From assembly GCF_001881565.1 (NCBI RefSeq), contig NZ_MPDJ01000001.1, positions 1,184,749 to 1,248,748 on the forward strand: DNA of 64,000 nucleotides, read 5' to 3'. Positions 1-8,551 of this stretch are shown one piece after another (position 1 is the first letter of the stretch; every line of letters starts with the position of its first letter). This DNA comes from Eisenbergiella tayi. GTDB lineage: Bacteria > Bacillota > Clostridia > Lachnospirales > Lachnospiraceae. The translations under genes and the position numbers were made by a program. The notes beneath the pieces were generated by a model. It saw only the letters and a list, made by a program, of their open reading frames with translations, was not told the DNA's origin and made no database searches.

Positions 1-41
1 AACGGTTCTATCCTAATTTTACACTCATTGAGGGAAAAATG

Positions 42-102
42 CACCCACTTTTTGAAATTTTCTTTACGCAAAGTGGATGTTAATTTCAGAAAGTGGATGT
101 TA
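42..102. repeat. Short repeat cluster, possibly the end of an IS21-like element
   Basis: A 13-bp word, AAAGTGGATGTTA, occurs at 70-82 and again at 90-102 (20-bp period). A near-match in inverse orientation (CACCCACTTT) lies at 42-51. Repeated words at a terminus are typical of IS21-family ends, so this could be the edge of an element lying left of the window. No transposase is visible here, so the assignment is inference. The rest of 1-259 shows no gene. Confidence 0.35.
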
Positions 103-259
103 GTTTAAATATTGACCGTTTTTACTTAGGATATTATTGTTTACGATTTTACTGTGCTGTGAAACAATAATGAGCAGACATAATCCTTTGGGAATATGTC
201 TGCCCATTCCACAACAGCATATCTAATTTCATCCGCCTTTTCTGAAATAGAATAAATCG

Positions 260-1411
260 TTAATTTATTCCGGTATCCTCCGGAACTTCATATATTTTTG
301 ACTGGTACATTAATGCAAAGGTAACTTCATAATTATCCTTTGCCAAATACAAAATAACAGAGAGTTCATCCGTATCCCAGGTATTTCTATACTTTACCTG
401 GCCGAGGTTTAAGGCCTCTCCTTCCGAATCACAATAACCATATAAGCTTCCCTTTGCCTTTTCCACTTTAGCTTCCCCATAAAGCGCTGTTAATTTATCA
501 GAAATATTGTTGAATGAATTAATATATAAATCATGATCCGTATGGGTTTCATTAAAAATTACTGTTATAGTATGCAGTTCATCGTTTTCATTCATATCAT
601 AATTAATAAAAGCATCATCGCCTTCCACTATTCCTTCATATAAAATATGATGTCTGGCATTATCATCACCTTCTGTTATAAGATCTGCCGTTTCATAGCG
701 TTTTACAACTTCTGCACTGTCGCCAAACTTAACATTCCTGAAAACACAGTTATCTCTGTCTTCCACAATCAAATTCATGCTTTTGGGTTCCGAGGCATTC
801 CCACTGCCGTCTTTCGCCACAAAGGTTATCTCATAAGTACCCTCCTGGTTCAGGTCATACTCTCCGCTCACCTCAATCGTACAGGCATCCGCATCCGCTG
901 CCTCTGCATTATCTTCCGGATTGTATTCACTTCCCCTTGCTGCATACACAGTGTCATTTAAAACAGATAATTCCGGTGCAACCGTGTCAACAACATGAAA
1001 ATCATACGAAACATCTTTCATGTTTCCTCTCTTGTTTTTTATACTGAAAACAACTGTATAATCACCTAATTTATCTGCATCGAAATTTCCATCATCAGCT
1101 ACCTTAACTTCAAGAATTTTCTCCGGATCAAACTCTATGTATTTAACCAGATCAGCCCCGGTTCCCAATTCGATGCTATCCTTGGATTGGGATACTTCAA
1201 AAGAACCCTTATACACAAATTTGTAGCAAATAAATATAATTGCTATAAGGACCAAAATGATACCGGCAATAATAATCGGCAGAAGTAATTTCTTTTTATT
1301 TTTCCCCTTGTTTTCATCGGTCTGCTTTTGTACGGGGTATCCGCAATGCGGACATGCCGCTATCTGATCCGAGATTTCTTTTCCGCATTCTGAACATTGA
1401 ATAAGTGCCAT
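260..1411 (-). CDS. Zinc-ribbon membrane protein with two Ig-like domains
   Basis: 383 residues. A short zinc ribbon (C6, C9, C20, C23) at the N-terminus is followed by a Lys-rich stretch, one membrane helix (about 41-63), and two Ig-like/DUF5011-type beta domains (about 70-140 and 147-217; each ends in a G-x-Y-x-V/I-x-F motif followed by a K/G-rich turn). The remaining 160 residues are not recognised. The expected topology is ribbon inside, Ig domains outside. AGGGAGG lies 6 nt before the ATG. It stands alone but is the first of several envelope proteins. No enzyme activity is suggested; a structural or ligand-binding role is inference. Confidence 0.7.
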   Translation of the reverse strand: MALIQCSECGKEISDQIAACPHCGYPVQKQTDENKGKNKKKLLLPIIIAGIILVLIAIIFICYKFVYKGSFEVSQSKDSIELGTGADLVKYIEFDPEKILEVKVADDGNFDADKLGDYTVVFSIKNKRGNMKDVSYDFHVVDTVAPELSVLNDTVYAARGSEYNPEDNAEAADADACTIEVSGEYDLNQEGTYEITFVAKDGSGNASEPKSMNLIVEDRDNCVFRNVKFGDSAEVVKRYETADLITEGDDNARHHILYEGIVEGDDAFINYDMNENDELHTITVIFNETHTDHDLYINSFNNISDKLTALYGEAKVEKAKGSLYGYCDSEGEALNLGQVKYRNTWDTDELSVILYLAKDNYEVTFALMYQSKIYEVPEDTGIN

Positions 1412-1556
1412 GTTTTTTCCTCCCTCTGGTAGTATTTTCTATTATATCTCTTAAAGCAGCTAAAATCTACAAATCAGGCTAATAAAAATCTTCCCTTTTC
1501 TTCCCCCTTAATTTTCATATTGAGAACAATCTTTCTTACCGCAGGATAAGTATTCA

Positions 1557-1592
1557 TAGAAAAGGCCTGCTGCCTATTGACAGCAGACCTTT
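1557..1592 (-). terminator. Rho-independent terminator after the 183-aa zinc-ribbon gene
   Basis: Inverted repeat AAAGGYCTGCTG / CAGCAGGCCTTT (one G-T pair) with a short loop. On the minus strand it is followed by TTTTCT. It lies 34 nt beyond the stop of the gene ending at 1626. Confidence 0.7.
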
Positions 1593-1625
1593 AGCATTGA
1601 CATATTATTCCGGCTTAATTGTTAA

Positions 1626-2177
1626 CTAATCCAAATTAACCCATACTTCTCTTGCATCCGTACTTGTAAGAGCAGGAGTTGTTATCATAATTGTCTTTTC
1701 ATCATTGAATTCTATAGAAAATGTTTCCCAATCATCCCCATAACGTAAAACCTTAATTTTATTTCCGCTTATAACCTTATAATCATAAGTTGCCAAAGAG
1801 GTATCCATCCATGCATATCCTGTTTCCAGCCGGTATTCCACTTCTTTTTCGGAAAAATCCAATACACAGAGGATATAGGAATCCTTCTCCCCTTCCACCT
1901 TACACCAATCGCGAAGCAGCTCTTTCTTAAGATTCGTTCTCTGTACCGTATTGACGGCAAACAAAACAATTAATACTATAATAACCGCGGCAGCTGCAAT
2001 TCCTATTATTTTCTTGTATTTGGCAAAAAAACCGGTGGGTTTTGCAGCCTGCTCAACGCCCTGTACCTCTTGCTGTGCATCTTCATTAAATCTCGTTCCG
2101 CATTTAGCACAAAACACAGAATCACCCGGCAATTTCTCACCGCAATTAGGACAAACTATTTCTGTTATATTTTCCAT
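1626..2177 (-). CDS. Zinc-ribbon single-pass membrane protein
   Basis: 183 residues. A zinc ribbon at the N-terminus (C9, C12, C23, C26), a linker, and a membrane helix at about 57-76 are followed by a roughly 105-residue extracytoplasmic domain with beta-rich periodicity and a W-C-K-V-E-G-E start. It has the same plan as the protein at 260-1411, but without the Ig domains. The function is unknown. The C-terminal domain resembles small lipocalin-like domains found in Clostridia only loosely (inference). The ATG has a G-rich upstream site (GGGGGA). Confidence 0.65.
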   Translation of the reverse strand: MENITEIVCPNCGEKLPGDSVFCAKCGTRFNEDAQQEVQGVEQAAKPTGFFAKYKKIIGIAAAAVIIVLIVLFAVNTVQRTNLKKELLRDWCKVEGEKDSYILCVLDFSEKEVEYRLETGYAWMDTSLATYDYKVISGNKIKVLRYGDDWETFSIEFNDEKTIMITTPALTSTDAREVWVNLD

Positions 2178-2381
2178 AATACCAAAATCCCCCTACTCAT
2201 ATTTTACACTTATTTCATTATATACTTAAAGAAAACATAAATCTACATATTCATTCCATTTAACATAACCTTTATTTCCCAGTAAAAGGACAATTCTTCC
2301 GATTCATCTGTCATTATATATGTGTCCCGAACCAAATCAGTGATGCAAAAAATCACCTGCCTGTATTATTCTGATACGGAA

Positions 2382-3017
2382 TCAGTCTGTGGTGATCTTA
2401 TGATATGTACCCCCAACTGTTTTTCCTATTATTTCCAGATTTATCTCCCCAAATGCGGTCTTGCTGACTGCAAGTTGATAATCCGATTCTGCTGGAATAC
2501 AATAAAAACTTCCCTCTTTCAACTTGGTTTCTCTGTTATACTCACCTAGTTCAAAAGATCGGGATAATAAATATTCACTTGTAAAATCTGATAGTGCTAT
2601 TTTTGTTTTACTTGCCAGATAATACACATTTCCATCCTTGGTAAAATAAAAATACCCTCTGTGTAAATCAGACGTATCATCTTCCTCCCATATTCCAACC
2701 AAATCATCTTTTGTAATAGAATAGGTCGGATCCTTTTTCATTTCTTCTTCCTCTGTAAGCTCTTTTAGCACAGCGGATGCGCTTTCCAGAGTTTCATAAT
2801 TATCAAGAAGCTTTTTCTGTTTTTCATTCAGAGATTCATATGCCTTCTGAATTTCATTTATCATATCCGCTTTTTCTAATGTAACTTCCCCAATTTCACT
2901 TATCTGCCGTGAAACAGCTTGAACCGTCTCCTTATCCGCTTCTGATGCACATCCGCTTAATGCAATTACAACAATAAAAGACAGAAAAAAGAAAGCCCTG
3001 CTTTTTTGATTCTTCAC
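2382..3017 (-). CDS. Putative lipoprotein with coiled-coil region
   Basis: 211 residues. It has a signal peptide with lipobox L-S-G-C (Cys23), an acidic/Lys-rich helical stretch (about 25-95) likely to form a coiled coil, and a C-terminal beta domain starting at I-T-K-D-D-L-V-G-I-W. The start is GTG, with GGGAGGG about 7 nt upstream; no nearby in-frame ATG fits. It is probably anchored to the outer face of the membrane. The C-terminal domain shares the general look of the domain in the protein at 1626-2177, and the function is unknown. Confidence 0.65.
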   Translation of the reverse strand: MKNQKSRAFFFLSFIVVIALSGCASEADKETVQAVSRQISEIGEVTLEKADMINEIQKAYESLNEKQKKLLDNYETLESASAVLKELTEEEEMKKDPTYSITKDDLVGIWEEDDTSDLHRGYFYFTKDGNVYYLASKTKIALSDFTSEYLLSRSFELGEYNRETKLKEGSFYCIPAESDYQLAVSKTAFGEINLEIIGKTVGGTYHKITTD

Positions 3018-3177
3018 ACGATTTCCCTCCCATAAGATTATTTCTTAATTATACTTTAAAAAGGTACCGTCTTCCACCACTTTAGCATCATGTGTATATT
3101 CTGTTTCAGTCCTGCAGTCACTATTTATTTCAGCAGAAAGGAAGTTATTTGCCGTGACAGGCAGCAATTGCACATAA

Positions 3178-3219
3178 AAAACCCTTACAAATACTGCCAA
3201 ATAGTATTTGTAAGGGTTT
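3178..3219 (-). terminator. Terminator of tRNA-Phe
   Basis: A perfect 17-bp stem (AAACCCTTACAAATACT with its complement) around a 7-nt loop, followed on the minus strand by a T-run. It starts directly after the tRNA 3' end. Confidence 0.9.
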
Positions 3220-3220
3220 A

Positions 3221-3293
<73 letters not shown>

Positions 3294-3333
3294 CCATTGC
3301 AGCAAACTGCTACTGTAATCTGCAACATTGATT

Positions 3334-3362
3334 ATTCTAACTATTTTCTTTTTATCTGTCAA
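3334..3362 (-). promoter_or_regulatory. Sigma-A promoter of tRNA-Phe
   Basis: On the minus strand, TTGACA (3362-3357), a 17-nt spacer and TAGAAT (3339-3334), about 40 nt before the tRNA 5' end. Confidence 0.85.
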
Positions 3363-3377
3363 GATCCTTTTTCGAAT

Positions 3378-3764
3378 TCATTTACCGATGAGCATTTCAT
3401 AAAATGATGCATCTGTCTGATAAATACCCTGATAGGGCTGTTCGATATAATATATTTCTTTTTCCTTGTATACAAACAAGGTATTTACCGAACCCCTGCA
3501 GTTTATATCAATCTTAATATACTCTTCTTCGTTTGGCATATCCTGTATGCTCTGCCTGCGGGTTCCTTCCGCATCTAATACCGCCGAAACAAACCGGCTT
3601 ATCCAGTCATCGTCAGAATAATTCACTGCTTCATCGCCTATTGTCACATCTATGGAATCTATGGTATCCCGGGCAGGCAAAACGACAGGCTCTGCCTTTC
3701 GAGAGCAAGAAACTGCCAAAAGCCCTATAACGGCGATCATGATCAGTAGTATGAGCTTTTTCAT
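3378..3764 (-). CDS. Small lipoprotein, DUF5301-like
   Basis: 128 residues with signal peptide and lipobox A-V-S-C (Cys20). The mature part has the pattern I-D-S-I-D-V-T near residue 37 and a C-terminal beta-rich segment ending Y-E-M-L-I-G-K, resembling the DUF5301 group of short Firmicute lipoproteins. GGAGG lies 8 nt before the ATG. It overlaps the back end of the tRNA promoter region on the same strand. The function is unknown. Confidence 0.65.
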   Translation of the reverse strand: MKKLILLIMIAVIGLLAVSCSRKAEPVVLPARDTIDSIDVTIGDEAVNYSDDDWISRFVSAVLDAEGTRRQSIQDMPNEEEYIKIDINCRGSVNTLFVYKEKEIYYIEQPYQGIYQTDASFYEMLIGK

Positions 3765-3847
3765 AAATTATTCCTCCGCATATTCCGCCCCGCTATTTTA
3801 ACCTTCATTCCGTTTTATCATATCATTTTATCAATCAATAATCCATT

Positions 3848-4453
3848 TTATTTAATATTTCCTTTCATTAACTTCATACTATCTTCTAATATCCGCTCAA
3901 CTCGGGCCTTCTCTATCCCGGCAAACGGCAGAATGCCTTCCGGATCGCACTCATGCGTCCCTATATTCTTCACAAAACAGGAAACATCAAGCCATTTTCC
4001 CATTTTATAACCGGTTTCGCGGTTGAGGCCTTCCAGCCGGAAGCCCATTCCCAGATGAAGCGCTTCACTTCTTTCGTTAGGGCTGGTAACTAGCGCATAG
4101 GCATTTTTCACATTCTGGAGCTTCAGCAGTTCCATTAATGCATGGTACAGCGCCTTTCCCATCCCCAATCCCGTATGTTCTTCCTCAACATAAACGGACA
4201 GCTCCGCATCCCACTGATATGCGGCTCTTTCATGAAAACGGTGTGCATAGGCATAGGCCAGGATTTTTCCGTCAGCTTCACAAACAAGATAGGGATAAGC
4301 TCCTATTATGCCTGTCATGCGGCCTCGGAATTCTTCTAAGGACGGTACTTCGTATTCAAAAGTAATCGTCGTCTTTTTTATGTAGGGTTCATATATTTTC
4401 AGTATTTCTGAGGCATCTTCAAGGCGGGCGGGCCGTATCGTGATATTTTCCAT
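3848..4453 (-). CDS. GNAT N-acetyltransferase, phosphinothricin acetyltransferase-like
   Basis: 201 residues. A single GNAT fold: N-terminal I-R-P-A-R-L-E-D-A, a central H-x-R-x-x-Y-x-W-x-x-E-L-S-V-Y-V segment, and the acetyl-CoA loop G-L-G-M-G-K-A-L-Y near residue 105. This combination is typical of the Pat/Bar/YwnH group that acetylates small amines such as methionine sulfoximine analogues. The actual substrate is unknown. It is the last gene of a probable minus-strand operon after the PLD protein (34-nt gap). Confidence 0.82.
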   Translation of the reverse strand: MENITIRPARLEDASEILKIYEPYIKKTTITFEYEVPSLEEFRGRMTGIIGAYPYLVCEADGKILAYAYAHRFHERAAYQWDAELSVYVEEEHTGLGMGKALYHALMELLKLQNVKNAYALVTSPNERSEALHLGMGFRLEGLNRETGYKMGKWLDVSCFVKNIGTHECDPEGILPFAGIEKARVERILEDSMKLMKGNIK

Positions 4454-4487
4454 TTCTGCCTTATCCTTTCTTTATCGTTCCCGTATA

Positions 4488-5927
4488 TTAAGCAAGCACC
4501 CGGAATGGCTGAAGCAGGAATCCCACAACCTTCCAAGCTAATCTCTTTAAAAATGGTACTTTGGCCACGGTTACGTGATCCGGAACAACATAGTTCTTTT
4601 CATCCACCACCATCCGGCAATCCTTTTCGATATCTCCCATGTATTCCATGAGCTGCTGTGTGAGCTCCTCACTCTGGATCACAAGCATGAGCTCCGTATC
4701 CATATAGGTGCTGCGAAGATCGAAGTTATAGGAGCCTACAGCGCACAAATCATTGTCAATTACCAGAGATTTTCCATGGGTGGAAAGTCCTCCGTCATAT
4801 TCATAAAGGCTGATACCGGTGGCAACCACATCTTTTTTATGATATTGATAATCGCTGGAAGCCACGAAATTGTCCCCGTTTTCCACGGAATTAATTACCA
4901 TTTTCACTTGGGGGACCGTATCCACGATTTCCGCAAGGGTTTCGTTCATATAATCATTGGTCACCACATACGGCGTATGGATAACCACCCGCTCCTGTGC
5001 CTGTTTCATCAGCTCCGTCAGGGTATAGAAAATATCCGGTTCTTTCCCGTATATCCCGATGGGGCCGGATACCAGGCGGATACGGTTGGCTGCACAGGTA
5101 TGGGCTGTATAATCATAGGCGGTATCAAAAAAGCCTTCCTGCTTTTCCCGAAGCTCCTGGTAACGGGCTTCAAGAAGTTCCATCTGCTTCTGAATCCTTT
5201 TTTTCTTCTGCTGTCCTTCATCGTCATGGAACAGACGGCACACATCCAGATTCCAGACCCGGTTAAAATACGCCTCTACCTGGAACAGGGAGCTTTCCCC
5301 GCTGTTTTCCTCTCCCTGTGCGGTATTGTATATCAGCACCTCTCTGTCCAAGCTCTTATTTTTCGAATCATAATCCCCCAGAAAGTAGTCAAAGGTATTC
5401 CTTCCTCCCAGGATATAAGCGCTGTCATCCACAATCACGTATTTATCATGCATTCTCCCCTGGGTTTTCCAGGGCATCAGAGGATTGACGGGATTGTAAA
5501 TTTTAATCTGGATATTCGGATGGGAGGCAACCGCATGGAAAAGAGGATCCGGCTCCATTCGGATAAGTCCGCTGACTCCGTCCACCAGTATCTGTACCTT
5601 TACCCCTTCTTCCGCCTTATGCCAGATGACAGACAGCAGATCTTTGGTGCTCTCTCCGTTCCTCATATCAAAGGTGCTGAGTATGATACGGGATTTCGCC
5701 CCGTTTATCAACCGTATGCGGTGTTCCAGGGCGCTTTCACTTGTTTCCAGAAGCATGGCCCTGTCCGTTCCCGCCTCGCTGCTGCGGAAGCTGTCCGCAC
5801 GGAACTCTTCCGCGGTCTGACTGCTCACATCCTTATACTTTATAAAAGGGCCTATGGCCCCCGCTACCAGATATACGACAATGCATACCACAATTATCAG
5901 TATCATCCGTTTTGCTTTTATTCTCAC
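4488..5927 (-). CDS. Membrane-anchored phospholipase D-family protein (cardiolipin synthase-like)
   Basis: 479 residues. It has an N-terminal membrane helix (about 9-27) and two PLD half-domains, each with an HKD motif: M-H-D-K-Y-V-I-V-D-D followed by G-G-R-N, and H-G-K-S-L-V-I-D-N followed by G-S-Y-N-F-D-x-R-S. Both catalytic His/Lys pairs are intact. The family makes or cleaves phosphodiester bonds in phospholipids. Length and the single helix differ from classical ClsA, so phospholipid transfer is inferred. The start overlaps the stop of the HD gene by 4 nt (ATGA), so the two are translationally coupled. Confidence 0.85.
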   Translation of the reverse strand: MRIKAKRMILIIVVCIVVYLVAGAIGPFIKYKDVSSQTAEEFRADSFRSSEAGTDRAMLLETSESALEHRIRLINGAKSRIILSTFDMRNGESTKDLLSVIWHKAEEGVKVQILVDGVSGLIRMEPDPLFHAVASHPNIQIKIYNPVNPLMPWKTQGRMHDKYVIVDDSAYILGGRNTFDYFLGDYDSKNKSLDREVLIYNTAQGEENSGESSLFQVEAYFNRVWNLDVCRLFHDDEGQQKKKRIQKQMELLEARYQELREKQEGFFDTAYDYTAHTCAANRIRLVSGPIGIYGKEPDIFYTLTELMKQAQERVVIHTPYVVTNDYMNETLAEIVDTVPQVKMVINSVENGDNFVASSDYQYHKKDVVATGISLYEYDGGLSTHGKSLVIDNDLCAVGSYNFDLRSTYMDTELMLVIQSEELTQQLMEYMGDIEKDCRMVVDEKNYVVPDHVTVAKVPFLKRLAWKVVGFLLQPFRVLA

Positions 5928-6970
5928 TGCTTACACTCCTGTTCCCCGCTGACGCTGATCCATCTGTCAAAATCCGTATGCAGATACTCCCTGACTGCCT
6001 CTGCCGCCTGTGTACATATTTTACTTATTCTTACAGGAATCCCTTCCTGTACCACAAGAGGGTCAATATACCTCAGCTTTGACGGCACGTTAACACAGTA
6101 TATTCCCTCCACCGGCTCTGCGCTGCTGCGGATTTGGGAAAAACGGGTATACTCCTCCCACAGGCCTGCCGCCCTTTCATCCTGAAGCAGCTTATCAAGC
6201 ACCTGCTCCTCTGTGGTATACAGATCCGATTCCGATAATATCCCCCATTCCACGGCTTTTCTTAATAAATCTGCCAGATACTGCATGCAGAACCGATCCT
6301 CATCCGCGGTGAACATGCGGGAATTATCCAATGACCCCAAAGTAAAAGTAAGCGCTTCTTCCGAAGAGGTGAAAGCCAGTTCGGGGATCCCCTCTTCATT
6401 CAGGACGGTTGTGAGGTTCCTGTATATCCGGCGGATTTCCCCCGGACTTTTCTTTTCCCGGCAATAAAAATTGCCCAGCGTATATTCCAGCCTGTCGGCG
6501 GACAGCCCCGGAGAATCGTTATCCGCAATGGGATACCGATGGTAATCCGCCACATCCTCCGTTGACAGGCCGTATTTATGTAATACCTTCTGGATACCTT
6601 CCGATTCCTCTATCAGTTTACGGGTATATTCTTCCGTGGATTCCTGTTTCAGGTGATCCCCCTTCATAAAATCAACCACATGGGCAAAAACCGGTGTGGC
6701 AATATCATGAAGCAGTCCCGCAATACTCTGCTTTACATCAAAGGTAAAATGCCATACGATCAGCCCTGCTCCCACGCTGTGAATCCATCTCGTATAGGGC
6801 GAGGAAAACCGGAACAGGGGGAAGGAACTGTATTCACATCCGCAGTGCATTCCCACCTTTTTCAGCCGCTGCAGTTCCTCTGCCTCAAGCAGCTCTGCCA
6901 GAAAATCCGGGAAACCATCATTATATATGTCCCATAAAGGGCTCATTTCCTCAGGTATCGATTCTGTCAT
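5924..6970 (-). CDS. HD-domain phosphohydrolase
   Basis: 348 residues from the ATG at 6970, chosen because GGGGAGG lies 6 nt upstream; the reading frame extends further upstream but without a good site. It shows the HD signature: H-S-V-G-A-G near residue 60, L-L-H-D-I-A-T-P-V-F-A-H about 25 residues later, and a distal Asp in S-A-D-R-L-E-Y. The family hydrolyses phosphate esters of nucleotides or related compounds with bound metal. The substrate is unknown. Coupling to a PLD-family gene suggests a shared lipid or nucleotide role, which is inference. Confidence 0.8.
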   Translation of the reverse strand: MTESIPEEMSPLWDIYNDGFPDFLAELLEAEELQRLKKVGMHCGCEYSSFPLFRFSSPYTRWIHSVGAGLIVWHFTFDVKQSIAGLLHDIATPVFAHVVDFMKGDHLKQESTEEYTRKLIEESEGIQKVLHKYGLSTEDVADYHRYPIADNDSPGLSADRLEYTLGNFYCREKKSPGEIRRIYRNLTTVLNEEGIPELAFTSSEEALTFTLGSLDNSRMFTADEDRFCMQYLADLLRKAVEWGILSESDLYTTEEQVLDKLLQDERAAGLWEEYTRFSQIRSSAEPVEGIYCVNVPSKLRYIDPLVVQEGIPVRISKICTQAAEAVREYLHTDFDRWISVSGEQECKQ

Positions 6971-7183
6971 AATGCCTCCCCTGCGCCATCCTGCCCGGCG
7001 CCTGCTGTATATTGTAAAATAGTATAATTGCAAAGGTACGGAACAATTACAAAATATTATAACGCACTTCCCTGCAAATGCAACTGCGCGCATGAAAATT
7101 TTTCTCATACAATCGATATTTTACAATTTTTTTATAGTTTTTTTCAAATTCATCCTGCAACGCATTATCACGGCATACGAAAG

Positions 7184-7229
7184 CGGCCGGAGTCCTGCGG
7201 GAAGGTCTTCCCGCAGGCACTCCGGCCTG
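7184..7229 (-). terminator. Terminator after the alarmone synthetase gene
   Basis: A long GC-rich stem (GGCCGGAGT..CCTGCGGGAAG with its complement), one bulge, and a 2-nt loop. On the minus strand it is followed by a short T-run (GCTTTCGT). It lies 21 nt past the stop at 7251. Confidence 0.65.
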
Positions 7230-7250
7230 TAACTGATTCTGATTCCATTC

Positions 7251-7952
7251 TTAACTCTGTTCTATCCGGTTGCGGATTTCCTGCATCCGAACGTCCATAC
7301 TGCTGATAATCCTGGCACACTCCGCCAGCTCCTTCGCAATATCATCCGGATTGTCAATATCCTTTTTATACTTAAGCTTATGCTCCAGGCTGGCCCAGAA
7401 GTCCATGGCAATGGTACGGAACTGAACCTCCACCCGCATATATCTCTTGCAGTTGGAAAGGAAAATAGGCACCTCCACAATCAGGTGAAGGCTTCGATAT
7501 CCGTTCGGCTTGGGATTGGCTATATAATCCTTCTTCGCGATCAGCCGGATATCATCCTGCTGCACCAGCATAGCCGCCAATGCGTAGATATCGTCCGGGA
7601 AGGAACAGATCACGCGGACACCCGCAATATCATTCAGATTCTTTTCTATGTTTTCCACTGAAAGAGGAATCTTTTTTTTACGCATCTTATCTACGATGCT
7701 CATCGGCTTTTTCAGCCGTGACTTTATGGTTTCAAAGGGATTTCTGTTATATGTGATAGAAAATTCTTCATCCAGGACACGGAGCTTGGTTTCCACCTCC
7801 ATCATGGCACAGCGGTACCTGCTCATGAGTTCTATAAAAGGGATCGCACTCTCCAGAACCTCTTCCGGCCGCTCTCCATCCAGAATTCTTGTAAACGCAT
7901 CTCCTGAAAGTCCGTCAAACAATATGGTTTCTTTTGTTGTTAATTCATCCAT
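7251..7952 (-). CDS. Small alarmone synthetase (RelA/SpoT synthetase domain, RelQ type)
   Basis: 233 residues, so it has a synthetase domain only, without the hydrolase, TGS or ACT domains. Visible motifs are R-L-K-K-P-x-S-I-V-D-K near 85, D-I-A-G-V-R-V-I-C near 112, N-P-K-P-N-G-Y-R-S-L-H near 147 and E-V-Q-F-R-T-I-A-M-D-F-W near 175. These are the G-loop and substrate contacts of SasB/RelQ enzymes, which make (p)ppGpp from GTP/GDP and ATP in the cytosol. It is monocistronic with its own terminator. The identification is firm; which alarmone it favours cannot be told. Confidence 0.92.
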   Translation of the reverse strand: MDELTTKETILFDGLSGDAFTRILDGERPEEVLESAIPFIELMSRYRCAMMEVETKLRVLDEEFSITYNRNPFETIKSRLKKPMSIVDKMRKKKIPLSVENIEKNLNDIAGVRVICSFPDDIYALAAMLVQQDDIRLIAKKDYIANPKPNGYRSLHLIVEVPIFLSNCKRYMRVEVQFRTIAMDFWASLEHKLKYKKDIDNPDDIAKELAECARIISSMDVRMQEIRNRIEQS

Positions 7953-8197
7953 AAATCTATTCTTTCCTTCTCCTGCCTGTCTTTCATGTTTATCGGGTAA
8001 TTCTTACATATCATATCATAAAAAGGGATGTAATGAAAAGAAAAAAGGGAGCAGTCCCAGCAATCTTTATAGTATTTTAACTTTTTTAGCCAAACCTTTA
8101 TGCTTTTTTTATATATCTTTAATTATAATGAAGCTGATGAAAGAAAAACAACCCATAATTTTCTTTTATCAAGGGAATCAGAAAGGACGGGACCATT

Positions 8198-8536
8198 ATG
8201 AAGCTCATCATTGCGATTCTCCACCAGGAGGATGAACCTCTTGCTGTAGAGGATCTGAATAAAAAAGGATTTTTTGTCACAAAGCTTGCTACCACAGGGG
8301 GCTTCTTTAAAAACCACAATGTAACCCTGCTGATCGGAACGCAGGATCATCTGGTCAGCGACGCAATAACTATCCTTCATAAGGATGCCGGAAAAAGGCA
8401 GGAGCCGAGATATTATCCCCAGCCCTCTGCCTCCGGCCCCCACTGTTCTCCGGCGGCATTTGCCATTCCCGTGGAAACGGAAACAGGAGGCTGCACCATT
8501 TTTGTTCTTGATATGATACAGTTTGAAAAGCTATGA
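8198..8536 (+). CDS. darA: Cyclic-di-AMP receptor protein, DarA/PstA family
   Basis: 112 residues, the family's usual size. It has a PII-like fold with M-K-L-I-I-A-I at the start, T-K-L-A-T-T-G-G-F-F near 28-37, L-L-I-G-T near 45, and the C-terminal strand G-G-C-T-I-F-V-L-D-M ending F-E-K-L. The TTGGF and GGxTxFVL elements are the c-di-AMP pocket hallmarks in this family. It is transcribed towards trkH, with only 15 nt between the two stops. A -10-like TATAAT lies at 8124-8129. Proximity to three potassium transport operons fits c-di-AMP signalling, although DarA itself has no known effector here. Confidence 0.9.
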   Translation: MKLIIAILHQEDEPLAVEDLNKKGFFVTKLATTGGFFKNHNVTLLIGTQDHLVSDAITILHKDAGKRQEPRYYPQPSASGPHCSPAAFAIPVETETGGCTIFVLDMIQFEKL

Positions 8537-8551
8537 GCGCGTTTCTCTTTT

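Noticed and set aside
4575..6185. 536-codon plus-strand frame
   Set aside because: Antisense shadow of the PLD and HD genes, which have intact motifs.
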